A stretch of DNA of 48,767 nucleotides from Spirochaetales bacterium (GTDB lineage Bacteria > Spirochaetota > Spirochaetia > Sphaerochaetales > Sphaerochaetaceae): NCBI GenBank assembly GCA_017478205.1, contig JAFVDZ010000001.1, positions 1-48,767 on the forward strand, written 5' to 3'. This document shows, piece after piece, positions 25,043 through 33,055 of this stretch. Within the stretch, counting starts at the first letter, position 1. Each line of letters starts with the position of its first letter. The notes below the pieces were generated by a model. The model saw only the letters and a list, made by a program, of their open reading frames with translations, was not told where the DNA came from and did no database searches. Made by a program: the position numbers and the translations under genes.

Positions 25043-25581
25043 GCCTTTTTGCCCTCCAATGCCTTTATGATGATTCCCATGATTGCTGATGCAATGACAA
25101 AGATGACAGGTGAGAGATCTGTGAAGAATGATAGTGCAAGCACTGCTATGAATATGAGCGCAGTTGGAATGTTGATGACAGATTTCTTTCCGAGCTTGAT
25201 TACTGCGTTGAGTATCAGGACACAGACGCATGCTCTTATGCCTACAAATGCATGGTGCACGATACTGTAGGATGAAAAGTTGGCAATCAGGGCTGCAATT
25301 GATGAGATTATGACAAGGGAAGGGAATACAAGACCCAATGTCGCTATTATGCCACCAACGATACCTTTATACTTTGTTCCGATAAAGGTTGCAGTATTTA
25401 CAGCAATGACACCTGGAGTGCACTGTCCAATTGCATAGTAGTCTGCAATTTCATCTTCACTGGCCCATTTCTTATTCTCGACAACCTCTCTCTGGAGGAT
25501 TGGAAGCATTGCATATCCACCTCCAAAGGTCATCGCACCTACTTTAGAAAAGGTGATAAAAAGATCTGCGTAAATATTCAT
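25039..25581 (-). CDS. chrA: Chromate transporter subunit (short ChrA, first half)
   Basis: 180 aa. CHR-family signature FSKVGAMTFGGGYAMLPILQREVV and YYAIGQCTPGVIAVNTATFIG, with about six helices. ATG 25581 is preferred to an upstream in-frame start because homology begins here. There is no ribosome binding site; TACAAT (25589-25594) ends 7 nt before the ATG, so the mRNA is probably leaderless. It overlaps the second subunit by 4 nt (ATGA-type coupling). Together the pair equals one long-chain ChrA. Confidence 0.9.
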   Translation of the reverse strand: MNIYADLFITFSKVGAMTFGGGYAMLPILQREVVENKKWASEDEIADYYAIGQCTPGVIAVNTATFIGTKYKGIVGGIIATLGLVFPSLVIISSIAALIANFSSYSIVHHAFVGIRACVCVLILNAVIKLGKKSVINIPTALIFIAVLALSFFTDLSPVIFVIASAIMGIIIKALEGKKA

Positions 25582-25649
25582 GAAGGGAATTGTAGCATCA
25601 CGTTTGACAATATAAAAGGCTAGTTCAGACTGAAGAACTAGCCTTTGTG

Positions 25650-26111
25650 TCACTTAGTCAGAGTGAAGAATAACCACTCTGTTTTTCCCTTCAGTGTCAA
25701 TGTCCTGAATTCATCATCCTTGTTCTTTGAATACCAGAGCTCGAGAATGAAGCCATCAAGTGAAAGTAGAAGTGTATTTTCTCCCTTCGTGACGAAGCCC
25801 ATGAGCGTCATCTCAGGAGTTTCTATGTAACACCTGAGACTTTCTGAATCCAGGTTCCTTTGTGAGAAGCTGATCGTCTTCACAGTGTGAAATGATAGCT
25901 CTTCAAGCTCCTCTTGCTTTGTGCTCTTATCTATCTTCCAGACAGTGTTCTCTATCATTTCAAGCCAGCTGTCCAATTCTTCTTCCTCGACTTCGGGACT
26001 TTTGGGCTCCATGTCTGCCATCAGATAGAGGAAAATAAGCGAAACAAGCAGCGCTATTATCACAAAGACGAGGAAGACGAAGACTTTTTTAAGCTTTTCT
26101 TCCTTTATCAT
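25650..26111 (-). CDS. Membrane-anchored hypothetical protein
   Basis: 153 aa. A single hydrophobic helix at about 10-31 (VFVFLVFVIIALLVSLIFLYL) anchors an acidic, beta-rich extracytoplasmic domain of about 110 residues. The start ATG overlaps the stop of the preceding lipoprotein gene (TGATG), so the two are coupled. No catalytic motif is visible. The paired architecture, one lipoprotein plus one inner-membrane-anchored protein with similar-sized beta-rich domains, suggests the two products interact in the periplasm. Family unknown. Confidence 0.65.
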   Translation of the reverse strand: MIKEEKLKKVFVFLVFVIIALLVSLIFLYLMADMEPKSPEVEEEELDSWLEMIENTVWKIDKSTKQEELEELSFHTVKTISFSQRNLDSESLRCYIETPEMTLMGFVTKGENTLLLSLDGFILELWYSKNKDDEFRTLTLKGKTEWLFFTLTK

Positions 26112-26524
26112 CACTCTCTCCCGTATTTGTATTTGATACCATCAATAATGAGGACGAGAGCGGAAGAATCAGCATTTATCGTCAAGAAGGTTTTTTCTCC
26201 TTCCTCAAGCTCTACTATGAAATAACCTCCAGATGTAAAACTTATTTGAAATCGCTCTTGGCTTACATCTCCAAATAGATAGTAGCTCTCATCTGTCTTC
26301 TCAACTGAGAATGTCTCCTCTTCAGTCATGTTGATGACAATTGGGTTTTCTCTATTAGAGAAGCTGTGTCCTAATGCGTTATCAAGTAAAGTCTTGCTTT
26401 CCTCTAGACTGAGAGCAATCTCTGGTTCATCTGAAAATAGCTCTGATGTATCGATCTCGGGGACAAGAGAACAGGAAAGGAAGAATGACGCGACCAACGG
26501 TAAAAGTAAAAACTTTGTTTTCAT
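26111..26524 (-). CDS. Predicted lipoprotein, unknown function
   Basis: 137 aa. Type II signal peptide MKTKFLLLPLVASFFLSC with lipobox Cys18; the mature part is acidic (EIDTSELFSDEPEIALSLEE) and beta-rich toward the end. AAGGAG precedes ATG 26524, preferred over an in-frame start six codons earlier. It is the first gene of a two-gene unit. The function is unknown; it is likely outer- or inner-membrane tethered on the periplasmic side. Confidence 0.7.
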   Translation of the reverse strand: MKTKFLLLPLVASFFLSCSLVPEIDTSELFSDEPEIALSLEESKTLLDNALGHSFSNRENPIVINMTEEETFSVEKTDESYYLFGDVSQERFQISFTSGGYFIVELEEGEKTFLTINADSSALVLIIDGIKYKYGRE

Positions 26525-26624
26525 ATATACTCCTTTCCTCAATCTTTACTTCTTGCCACCTTACTCTTTAGTCATATGAAGTAATTGTAGAGACAGGAGT
26601 GTTTTGTCGAATGATTAATTGTTT

Positions 26625-26975
26625 TTACTCTTTTGATGATAGGAAAGAAAAGTACTTCCTAAAGACCTTTTCCGAGTAGTCTTTCACATCCTTTTCCATC
26701 TTTTTGAAGGTTTCTAGAATCCTCTCTCCATCCTCTGTAAGATGTGCGTGCCCGCCATTCTTGCCTCCGGATGAACGCTCAACTAGCTTCAGTTCAAAGC
26801 CTTCTTCTGCGTTCCTTATCATCTTCCAGCACTTGGAGTAGGAGATTCCAAGCTCCTGGGAGGCAAGAGCTACGCTGCCATCTTTTTCTATGGCCTCTAG
26901 GAGCATCTTCACACCTGGCCCCATGCAAGGTGGTTCCTCTCCCTTTCTGATCATTACCTTTACTGCGCTATCCAT
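26625..26975 (-). CDS. ModE-like molybdate regulator (DNA-binding domain only)
   Basis: 116 aa, close to the N-terminal winged-helix domain of ModE: GPGVKMLLEAIEKDGSVALASQELGISYSKCWKMIRNAEEGF, followed by GGKNGGHAHLTEDGERIL. The two C-terminal molybdate-binding TOBE domains of E. coli ModE (262 aa) are absent, so ligand sensing, if any, must differ. There is no ribosome binding site; TATAGT (26982-26987) ends 6 nt before the ATG, so the transcript is probably leaderless. It is divergent from the molybdenum block and shares with it a 118-bp region containing a 26-bp palindrome, the likely target. Confidence 0.85.
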   Translation of the reverse strand: MDSAVKVMIRKGEEPPCMGPGVKMLLEAIEKDGSVALASQELGISYSKCWKMIRNAEEGFELKLVERSSGGKNGGHAHLTEDGERILETFKKMEKDVKDYSEKVFRKYFSFLSSKE

Positions 26976-27008
26976 AAAACAACTATATCGTACATCGATT
27001 TTTCTCTA

Positions 27009-27034
27009 CTGTCTATTTTTTAAAAAACAGACAG
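27009..27034. promoter_or_regulatory. 26-bp palindromic operator between modE-like gene and molybdenum operon
   Basis: Arms CTGTCT and AGACAG flank a six-T/six-A centre; 12 of 13 base pairs match. It directly abuts the -35 box (27035) of the rightward promoter and covers the expected -35 of the leftward modE-like promoter, so one bound protein could control both. Confidence 0.7.
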
Positions 27035-27063
27035 TTGTCTCCTCTTCCTTTATGGTTTATCAT
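27035..27063 (+). promoter_or_regulatory. Promoter of the molybdenum operon
   Basis: TTGTCT (27035-27040), a 17-bp spacer, TATCAT (27058-27063). The leader is about 24 nt and includes AGGAAAGAG as ribosome binding site for the first gene. Confidence 0.65.
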
Positions 27064-27093
27064 TTAAAAATAAGACGATAATAGGAAAGAGAA

Positions 27094-28137
27094 ATGAAAC
27101 TTGTTAGAACCGAAGATGCTGTTGGTCAGATGCTTTGCCACGATATTACCAAGATTGTAAAGGATGGCTACAAAGGAGTTTGCTTTAAAAAGGGACACAT
27201 AATTACAGAGGAGGATGTTCCTGTTCTGAAAGACCTTGGAAAGTTCAATATATACATCTGGGAAAATGATGAGAGCATGATGCATGAAAATGATGCAGCC
27301 GAGGTTTTGAGGGAAATGAGTCAGGGAAAGGACCGAAATGGTGGCAACATGCATGTCACTGATGTAAAGGAAGGCAAGGTCGAACTAATTTCTGATATCG
27401 ATGGGTTGTTTGTCGTCGATATGGAAAGACTTAGAAAACTCAACATGCTAGGTGAGATGATGATAGCGACGATTCCTTCCGATCTTCTTGTTAGGAAGGG
27501 TCAGAAGCTTGGAGGCATGAGGATAATTCCTCTTATCATCAAGAAAGAAAAGCTTGAGGAAGCAAAAAGGACTGTTGGTAGTGAGCCTCTCATGAAAGTC
27601 TTGCCGTTTTATCCAAAAAAGTTCGGTGTCGTTACAACAGGAAACGAAGTTTATACAAAGAGGATAAAGGATACCTTTACTCCAACAATTGTTGAAAAAC
27701 TTGAAGAGCTTGGATGCAAGATGGTCGCACATGAAATAAGTGATGATGACAATGAGCATATCGAAGCGTGCATAAGAAAGATGATCGCAAACCCTGAAGT
27801 CGAGATGATCTTCTGTACGGGAGGAATGAGTGTAGACCCAGATGATAGAACACCACTTGCGATAAAGAATGTGGGTGCCGAAATCGTTACATACGGCACG
27901 CCAATTCTTCCAGGTGCCATGTTCCTTATGGGATACCTTCCAGATGGAAGACCGATTTGCGGACTTCCTGGCTGTGTCATGCATGCAAGAAGGACAGCCT
28001 TCGACCTTGTGCTTCCAAAGATTCTTGCCAATATAAGAGTAACTCGAGAATATCTGGCAGGTCTTGGCTATGGAGGTCTTTGTTGGGGCTGTAAGGAATG
28101 TCATTATCCAAATTGCACATTTGGAAAGGGGCTTTGA
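27094..28137 (+). CDS. MoeA-like molybdopterin-binding protein
   Basis: 347 aa. The N-terminal part (RTEDAVGQMLCHDITKI, CFKKGHIITEEDVPVL) resembles the MoeA N-terminal domain; the centre carries the MoCF-binding fold (GVVTTGNEVY, FCTGGMSVDPDDRTPLAI), and GLPGCVMHARRTAFDLVLP matches the MoeA C-terminal loop. The protein ends with a Cys cluster (CWGCKECHYPNC), a tail I recall in this short molybdopterin-binding family of anaerobes with molybdenum hydroxylases. It probably inserts molybdate into molybdopterin or further modifies the cofactor. First gene of the operon; the next gene starts on the base after its stop. Confidence 0.85.
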   Translation: MKLVRTEDAVGQMLCHDITKIVKDGYKGVCFKKGHIITEEDVPVLKDLGKFNIYIWENDESMMHENDAAEVLREMSQGKDRNGGNMHVTDVKEGKVELISDIDGLFVVDMERLRKLNMLGEMMIATIPSDLLVRKGQKLGGMRIIPLIIKKEKLEEAKRTVGSEPLMKVLPFYPKKFGVVTTGNEVYTKRIKDTFTPTIVEKLEELGCKMVAHEISDDDNEHIEACIRKMIANPEVEMIFCTGGMSVDPDDRTPLAIKNVGAEIVTYGTPILPGAMFLMGYLPDGRPICGLPGCVMHARRTAFDLVLPKILANIRVTREYLAGLGYGGLCWGCKECHYPNCTFGKGL

Positions 28138-28632
28138 ATGAAAAAGCAGGATGCCAGGATCAAGATAATTACAATTTCTGATAGAGCTTTCAGTGGTGAA
28201 AGAGAGGATCTGAGTGGTCCCGCTATCAAGAGTTATCTAGAAGAGAAGGGGTGGAATATTTCATCCTATATCGTGATCGACGATGATAAGAAAAGAATCA
28301 TGAGAGAGCTCTGTTATGCTTGTGATGATGAAAGGATGGACCTTGTTCTCACAACAGGAGGAACTGGGTTTGCACAGCGTGATGTCACTCCTGAAGCAAC
28401 GCTCCAGATTGCAGATAGACTCTGCCCTGGCATTGCAGAAGCGATCAGGGCTGAAAGCTTGAAGATAACAAAACATGCGATGCTCTCCCGTGCAGTCAGC
28501 GTCATGAGAAAGCAGACCTTGATAATAAACCTGCCAGGAAGCCCTAAGGCATGCAGGGAGGGCCTAGATGTGGTAATAGATGCCCTTGAGCATGCTATTG
28601 GAATCATGCGGGGTGAAAAACTTGATAAATAA
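28138..28632 (+). CDS. mog: Molybdopterin adenylyltransferase (Mog/MoaB family)
   Basis: 164 aa. MoCF_biosynth fold with LTTGGTGFAQRDVTPEAT and NLPGSPKACREGLD, typical of MogA/MoaB enzymes that adenylate molybdopterin before metal insertion. The ATG directly follows the TGA of the MoeA-like gene, so the two are coupled and work in consecutive steps. ISDRAFSGEREDLSGP near the N-terminus is the usual family start. Confidence 0.92.
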   Translation: MKKQDARIKIITISDRAFSGEREDLSGPAIKSYLEEKGWNISSYIVIDDDKKRIMRELCYACDDERMDLVLTTGGTGFAQRDVTPEATLQIADRLCPGIAEAIRAESLKITKHAMLSRAVSVMRKQTLIINLPGSPKACREGLDVVIDALEHAIGIMRGEKLDK

Positions 28633-28644
28633 GGAGTTTATGAA

Positions 28645-29430
28645 ATGCAAAAGAAACTGATTGTCCTTTTGATCGTTCTTCTTGTTCTTTCTTCCCTGTC
28701 TGCAAAGGGCAGCAAGGAAGATACACCAAAGAAGGACATTGTTGTTTTTGCTGCTGCTTCAATGACTGAAACGCTAACAAAACTAAAGGGAATGTATGAG
28801 GATAAGAATCCATCTGTCAACATTGTGTATAACTTTGATTCCTCAGGCACTTTGAAGACCCAGCTTGAAATGGGCGCAGATTGCGATCTCTTCCTTTCAG
28901 CAGCCCAGAAGCAGATGAACGCTCTTGAAGAAAAGGATCTGATAAACAAGGAATCGAGAATCAACCTCCTGGAAAACAAGACAGCGCTTGCTGTTCCAAT
29001 AGGAAATCCAAAGAAGATTGCAAGCTTCGATGAACTTGCCAAGAGACTGAAGGAAGGGGATGTCTTCCTCGCAATTGGAAACAGTGATGTCCCAGTTGGG
29101 CAGTACACAAAGAAGATCTTCGAGTACTACGATATCGATGAAGAGAAGGTAAAAGGAAAACTCACATATGGCTCCAATGTAAAGGAAGTCACGACCCAAG
29201 TATCTGCCTCTGCTGTAGATTGCGGAATAATCTACCAGACCGATGCATTCAGCCAAGGTCTTGAGGTTGTTGATAGAGCAACTGAGGCAATGACTGGAGG
29301 AAGAGTTATCTATCCTGCAGCACTTTTGAAGAAAAGTAGCAGCAGTGAAGCAAAGGCCTTCCTTGAATACCTCAAGAGCGATGAAGCTATGAAGGTATTT
29401 GAGAGTGTAGGATTCTCATCAGCTCTTTGA
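28645..29430 (+). CDS. modA: Molybdate ABC transporter, substrate-binding protein
   Basis: 261 aa. Sec-type signal peptide (MQKKLIVLLIVLLVLSSLSAKGSKE), then the ModA fold: VVFAAASMTETLTKL, the DLFLSAAQKQMNAL loop, GNSDVPVGQYTKKI and a late VDCGIIYQTDA. These motifs line the oxyanion pocket that discriminates molybdate/tungstate from sulfate. AAGGAG supports the ATG. It lies 12 nt after mog and 17 nt before modB. Confidence 0.93.
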   Translation: MQKKLIVLLIVLLVLSSLSAKGSKEDTPKKDIVVFAAASMTETLTKLKGMYEDKNPSVNIVYNFDSSGTLKTQLEMGADCDLFLSAAQKQMNALEEKDLINKESRINLLENKTALAVPIGNPKKIASFDELAKRLKEGDVFLAIGNSDVPVGQYTKKIFEYYDIDEEKVKGKLTYGSNVKEVTTQVSASAVDCGIIYQTDAFSQGLEVVDRATEAMTGGRVIYPAALLKKSSSSEAKAFLEYLKSDEAMKVFESVGFSSAL

Positions 29431-29447
29431 CTTATGTAGGTTTGAAA

Positions 29448-30101
29448 ATGGACTTCTACCCTTTATACAATTCACTAAGAATCGCACTATTTTCCTCTGT
29501 GATAGTTTTCTTCACGGGGATATTCTTTGCCTCTTGTGTCTCAAAACTACCTAGAATTGTTAAGGGGTTTATCGATGTGTTCCTGACACTTCCTCTAGTC
29601 CTTCCACCTACAGTCTGTGGATATTTTTTATTGCTCGTCTTTGGGCTTGAAAGCCCAATCGGAGAGCTTTTGGATGGATATGGATTCAGGTTTGTAATGA
29701 CCTGGTATGGAGGCATCCTTGCTGCCTCTGTAGTCGCCTTTCCATTGATGTACAGAACAGCCCGAGGGGCCTTTGAAGCCTTCGATGTGACACTTAAGGA
29801 GGCGGGAATGACACTTGGGCTGTCAAATACATATATCTTCTGGCATGTCAAAATGCCATATTGCAAACAGGGAATAATTGCTGGTATCGTCCTTGCCTTT
29901 GCTCGTGCACTTGGAGAGTATGGCGCAACTAGCATGCTGATTGGTTACACTCCAGGAAGGACTGCTACGATTTCAACCACTGTATATCAAATGTGGAGGA
30001 CCAACAACGAGAAGGAGGCCTTTATCTGGGTCATGATCAATCTAGCTATCTCCATGGTGGTCCTTCTGGCTGTCAACTTGCTTGAAAGGAAAAGGACATG
30101 A
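29448..30101 (+). CDS. modB: Molybdate ABC transporter permease
   Basis: 217 aa, about five or six membrane helices. The EAA loop that docks the ATPase is visible (EAGMTLGLSNTYIFWHVKMP), along with LPLVLPPTVCGYFLLLVFG near the N-terminus, characteristic of ModB. ATG 29448, preceded by TAGG, is preferred over a TTG seven codons upstream that would overlap the modA stop. The gene end overlaps modC by 4 nt. Confidence 0.93.
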   Translation: MDFYPLYNSLRIALFSSVIVFFTGIFFASCVSKLPRIVKGFIDVFLTLPLVLPPTVCGYFLLLVFGLESPIGELLDGYGFRFVMTWYGGILAASVVAFPLMYRTARGAFEAFDVTLKEAGMTLGLSNTYIFWHVKMPYCKQGIIAGIVLAFARALGEYGATSMLIGYTPGRTATISTTVYQMWRTNNEKEAFIWVMINLAISMVVLLAVNLLERKRT

Positions 30102-31099
30102 GACTCTATGTAGATATTAAAAAGCGCCTTGGTTCCTTCAATCTTTCAGCAAAGTTTGAAACAGATGATCTGATAACTGGACTTTTGGGCGCATCAGGCT
30201 CTGGAAAGAGCATGACTCTCAAGTGCATTGCAGGAATACAAACTCCTGATGAAGGTGTGATAATCCTTGATGACGAGGTATTGTTTGACAGTGTAAAGGG
30301 GATAAACATAAGGCCTCAGGAGAGGAGGATTGGATACCTTTTCCAGGAGTATGCGCTCTTTCCCAATATGAGTGTCTCGAAGAATATCCTTTCTGGAATG
30401 TCCAGAATAAAGGATAGAAGAGAAAAAGAGAAAAGACTTTCTGATGTCATTGCTCTCATGAAACTTGAAGGCCTTGAGAATCATAGGCCATATCAACTAT
30501 CTGGTGGACAGGCTCAGAGAGTTGCACTTGCAAGGATCATTGTAAGTGAACCAAGACTCTTGCTACTTGATGAACCATTTTCGGCCCTCGATAACCATCT
30601 GAAGGATAATCTTCAAGTTGACATGAAGCACCTTATCAATCGACTTGGGACTCAAAGTATTCTAGTCACGCACTCTGTCAGTGAAGCTTTCAGGCTTTCA
30701 AGCTGTCTTGCTATCATGGAAAAGGGAAGAGTGATAAGGAGAGGAGGCTGTGAGGCTCTTCTCTTGGACCCTCAAAAGGAGGAATGTGCAAGACTCTTTG
30801 GGCACAGGAATATCTTCTCTTTCACACGAGAAGATGGTTCTTTATATATCCCTGAGCTGAAACTCAGCTTGTCTTTGAAGAAAGTGATTCCTTCTTCCGT
30901 GTCAAAGATTTCGATAGTTGATGAAGCCATTACATCTAATGGAGATATAAAGGTCAAATCTTCTGAAGTCCTCTGCGAAGGCAAGGAGAGCTCTCTTTTG
31001 ATGGATATTGGTGGAGAAAGAATAATCTGGTGGAAGAGTGACCTTGATTTTGTTGATTCCATTTCGATAGACACAGGGTGCTGTGTATTCTTAGAATAG
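30098..31099 (+). CDS. modC: Molybdate ABC transporter ATP-binding protein
   Basis: 333 aa. Walker A GASGSGKSM, Q-loop FQEYALFPNM, signature LSGGQAQRVALARI, Walker B LLLLDEPFSALD and H-loop VTHSVSEA are all intact. The C-terminal 110 residues form a regulatory domain, though the TOBE (molybdate-binding) repeat is only weakly recognisable. The ATG lies in the 4-nt overlap with modB. Drives molybdate uptake with ModA and ModB. Confidence 0.93.
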   Translation: MRLYVDIKKRLGSFNLSAKFETDDLITGLLGASGSGKSMTLKCIAGIQTPDEGVIILDDEVLFDSVKGINIRPQERRIGYLFQEYALFPNMSVSKNILSGMSRIKDRREKEKRLSDVIALMKLEGLENHRPYQLSGGQAQRVALARIIVSEPRLLLLDEPFSALDNHLKDNLQVDMKHLINRLGTQSILVTHSVSEAFRLSSCLAIMEKGRVIRRGGCEALLLDPQKEECARLFGHRNIFSFTREDGSLYIPELKLSLSLKKVIPSSVSKISIVDEAITSNGDIKVKSSEVLCEGKESSLLMDIGGERIIWWKSDLDFVDSISIDTGCCVFLE

Positions 31100-31106
31100 T
31101 AGAAGT

Positions 31107-32060
31107 ATGCAGGATGTATTTGGAAGAAACATCACATATCTTCGCCTTTCAGTGACGGACAAATGCAATCTCCGTTGCCGCTATTGTATGCCTTCAGAAG
31201 GTATCTGCTCTATTGAGCATGAGAAGATATTGACCCAAGAGGAGATGATAATGGCTGTGAAGGCCTCTTCTTCACTTGGGATAAGGAAGGTGAGAATTAC
31301 AGGTGGGGAGCCTCTTGTAAAGAAGAACATCCTTTCGATAGTAGAAGGAATCTCTCAGCTTGAAGGGATCGATAATATCTCGATGACAACAAATGGGACA
31401 CTGCTTTCTTCTTTCGCAGCTGATTTAAAGAAAGCAGGGCTCAGGAATATAAATATAAGCCTTGATACACTCAACAGTGAAAAATATCGGACCATAACCC
31501 GTATCGGCACTTTGGATGATGCTCTTTCAGGTCTTGAAAGTGCACTATCTGCAGGTTTTGAGAAGATCAAGATAAATAGTGTCCTGATGGGTGGCTTCAA
31601 TGATGATGAAATCGAAAGGCTTTCGAGTCTTACGCTCAAGTATCCTGTAGACGTACGCTTTATCGAGCTAATGCCAATGACTGAGGATGAATTTTTCTCT
31701 CCTGGGTTCTTTATCAGCAACCGAAAGGTGCTTGAAGCACTTCCTTCCCTTGAGAGAGTAGGTAGTGATGATTCAGTTGCCAAACTCTATCGCTTACCTG
31801 GTGCAAAGGGTAATATTGGACTGATAAGTCCACTTAGCGATCACTTCTGCTTTAGCTGCAATCGCCTGAGGCTTACAGCTGATGGGCACATCAAGCCTTG
31901 CCTTCATAGCAGATTGGAATATCCTATAAAGGGACTCGATTACCAAGGTATGGTCGAGATGTTCAGGAAGGCAATTCTTTCAAAGCCTCAAAAGCACAAT
32001 GCTCTTTCTTATGACGAGAGAAGTGAGGCTGGAAGATACATGAATACAATAGGAGGATGA
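31107..32060 (+). CDS. moaA: GTP 3',8-cyclase (molybdopterin synthesis)
   Basis: 317 aa radical SAM enzyme. N-terminal cluster motif CNLRCRYC, GGEPL, the C-terminal second cluster CFSC with a further Cys in HIKPCL, and the terminal Gly-Gly (NTIGG) needed for activity are all present. With MoaC it converts GTP to cyclic pyranopterin monophosphate. It begins 7 nt after modC with no clear ribosome binding site and ends one base before moaC. Confidence 0.96.
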   Translation: MQDVFGRNITYLRLSVTDKCNLRCRYCMPSEGICSIEHEKILTQEEMIMAVKASSSLGIRKVRITGGEPLVKKNILSIVEGISQLEGIDNISMTTNGTLLSSFAADLKKAGLRNINISLDTLNSEKYRTITRIGTLDDALSGLESALSAGFEKIKINSVLMGGFNDDEIERLSSLTLKYPVDVRFIELMPMTEDEFFSPGFFISNRKVLEALPSLERVGSDDSVAKLYRLPGAKGNIGLISPLSDHFCFSCNRLRLTADGHIKPCLHSRLEYPIKGLDYQGMVEMFRKAILSKPQKHNALSYDERSEAGRYMNTIGG

Positions 32061-32061
32061 G

Positions 32062-32535
32062 ATGGCAGATTTCACACATTTTGGAGAACAGGGAAGAGCG
32101 AGGATGGTAAATGTGCATGACAAGGATATAACTCACAGAACTGCTGTAGCATCTGCATCTGTCCTTTTGAATAGAGAGACATTCGAGCTTGTAAAGAGTG
32201 GTGGAATGAAGAAGGGTGATGTCCTTTCAGTTGCTCAGGTTGCTGGAATAATGGCAGCAAAGAGAACTCCAGATATCATACCAATGTGCCACCCTATCCT
32301 GATAAATGGGATAGATATGAAGCTTTCTTTGAATGAAGAAAAATGTTCTGTCGATATACAATCCTCTGTTGAATGCAATGGGAATACCGGCGTTGAAATG
32401 GAGGCCCTGACTGCAGTTTCTGTCGCAGCTCTCACAGTCTATGATATGTGCAAGGCAATCCAGAAGGATATTGTGATAACAAACATCCAGCTTGAAAGAA
32501 AGACAGGTGGTGTTCATGGGGACTTTGAAAGATAA
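32062..32535 (+). CDS. moaC: Cyclic pyranopterin monophosphate synthase
   Basis: 157 aa. Family motifs: MCHPILINGI, NTGVEMEALTAVSVAAL and YDMCKAIQKD. Partner of MoaA in the first step of molybdopterin synthesis. The moaA stop and this ATG are separated by a single base, with AGGAGG in the moaA end serving as ribosome binding site. moaD, moaE and moeB are not in the window and must lie elsewhere. Confidence 0.95.
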   Translation: MADFTHFGEQGRARMVNVHDKDITHRTAVASASVLLNRETFELVKSGGMKKGDVLSVAQVAGIMAAKRTPDIIPMCHPILINGIDMKLSLNEEKCSVDIQSSVECNGNTGVEMEALTAVSVAALTVYDMCKAIQKDIVITNIQLERKTGGVHGDFER

Positions 32536-32992
32536 ACGATGTCCCGAGACAACTCCTGAGCGCAGCCGGATAATGTCCAAAATCCATGCAAAGGATACCA
32601 AGATCGAAGTCTTCTTTCGAAAAGAGCTGTTTCATCTTGGCTACCGCTATCGAAAGAATGTAAAGCGCTTTGCAGGAACTCCAGACCTCTACTTTAGGCG
32701 CTACAATACTGTAATTTTCATAAATGGCTGCTTCTGGCACCATCATGCGGGGTGCCGCTTGGCGACAATGCCAAAACAGAACGCTGACTTCTGGCTTGCC
32801 AAGTTTGCAGCAAACATCTCTCGTGATGAGGCAAATATAGAAGCGTTAAGGCGACAGGGCTTGAAAGTAATTGTGATATGGGAGTGCCTTGTAAAGAGCA
32901 TGATGAAGGATGAGAGAATAAAAAAGCAGGTTATCTCAGAGGTGCTCGATTTCATGCTCGATACAAAGGAAGACTATTTGGTGATTTCCTAA
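32516..32992 (+). CDS. vsr: Very short patch repair endonuclease
   Basis: 158 aa. Vsr family: RSRIMSKIHAKDTKIEVFFRK at the N-terminus, catalytic Asp57 (GTPDLYF), zinc/active-site segment GCFWHHHAGC (Trp74, His75-77), and VIVIWEC. Vsr nicks T:G mismatches arising by deamination of 5-methylcytosine, normally beside a Dcm-type methyltransferase; none is present here. ATG 32516 has AGGTGG just upstream and lies inside the moaC end (20-nt overlap), so the gene rides on the molybdenum operon. Start choice is moderate; TTG 32525 is an alternative. Confidence 0.9.
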   Translation: MGTLKDKRCPETTPERSRIMSKIHAKDTKIEVFFRKELFHLGYRYRKNVKRFAGTPDLYFRRYNTVIFINGCFWHHHAGCRLATMPKQNADFWLAKFAANISRDEANIEALRRQGLKVIVIWECLVKSMMKDERIKKQVISEVLDFMLDTKEDYLVIS

Positions 32993-33011
32993 CTTGCTAA
33001 GGCACGAAAAA

Positions 33012-33037
33012 GGGGAGGTGCTTGGCCTCCCCAATTC
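33012..33037. terminator. Bidirectional terminator between vsr and CitM-type gene
   Basis: GGGGAGG, 7-nt loop, CCTCCCC at 33012-33032. The minus strand continues with TTTTTC (strong, for the carrier gene); the plus strand with AATTCTTT (weaker, for the molybdenum operon and vsr). Confidence 0.85.
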
Positions 33038-33055
33038 TTTGTGTCTGTAATCAGA

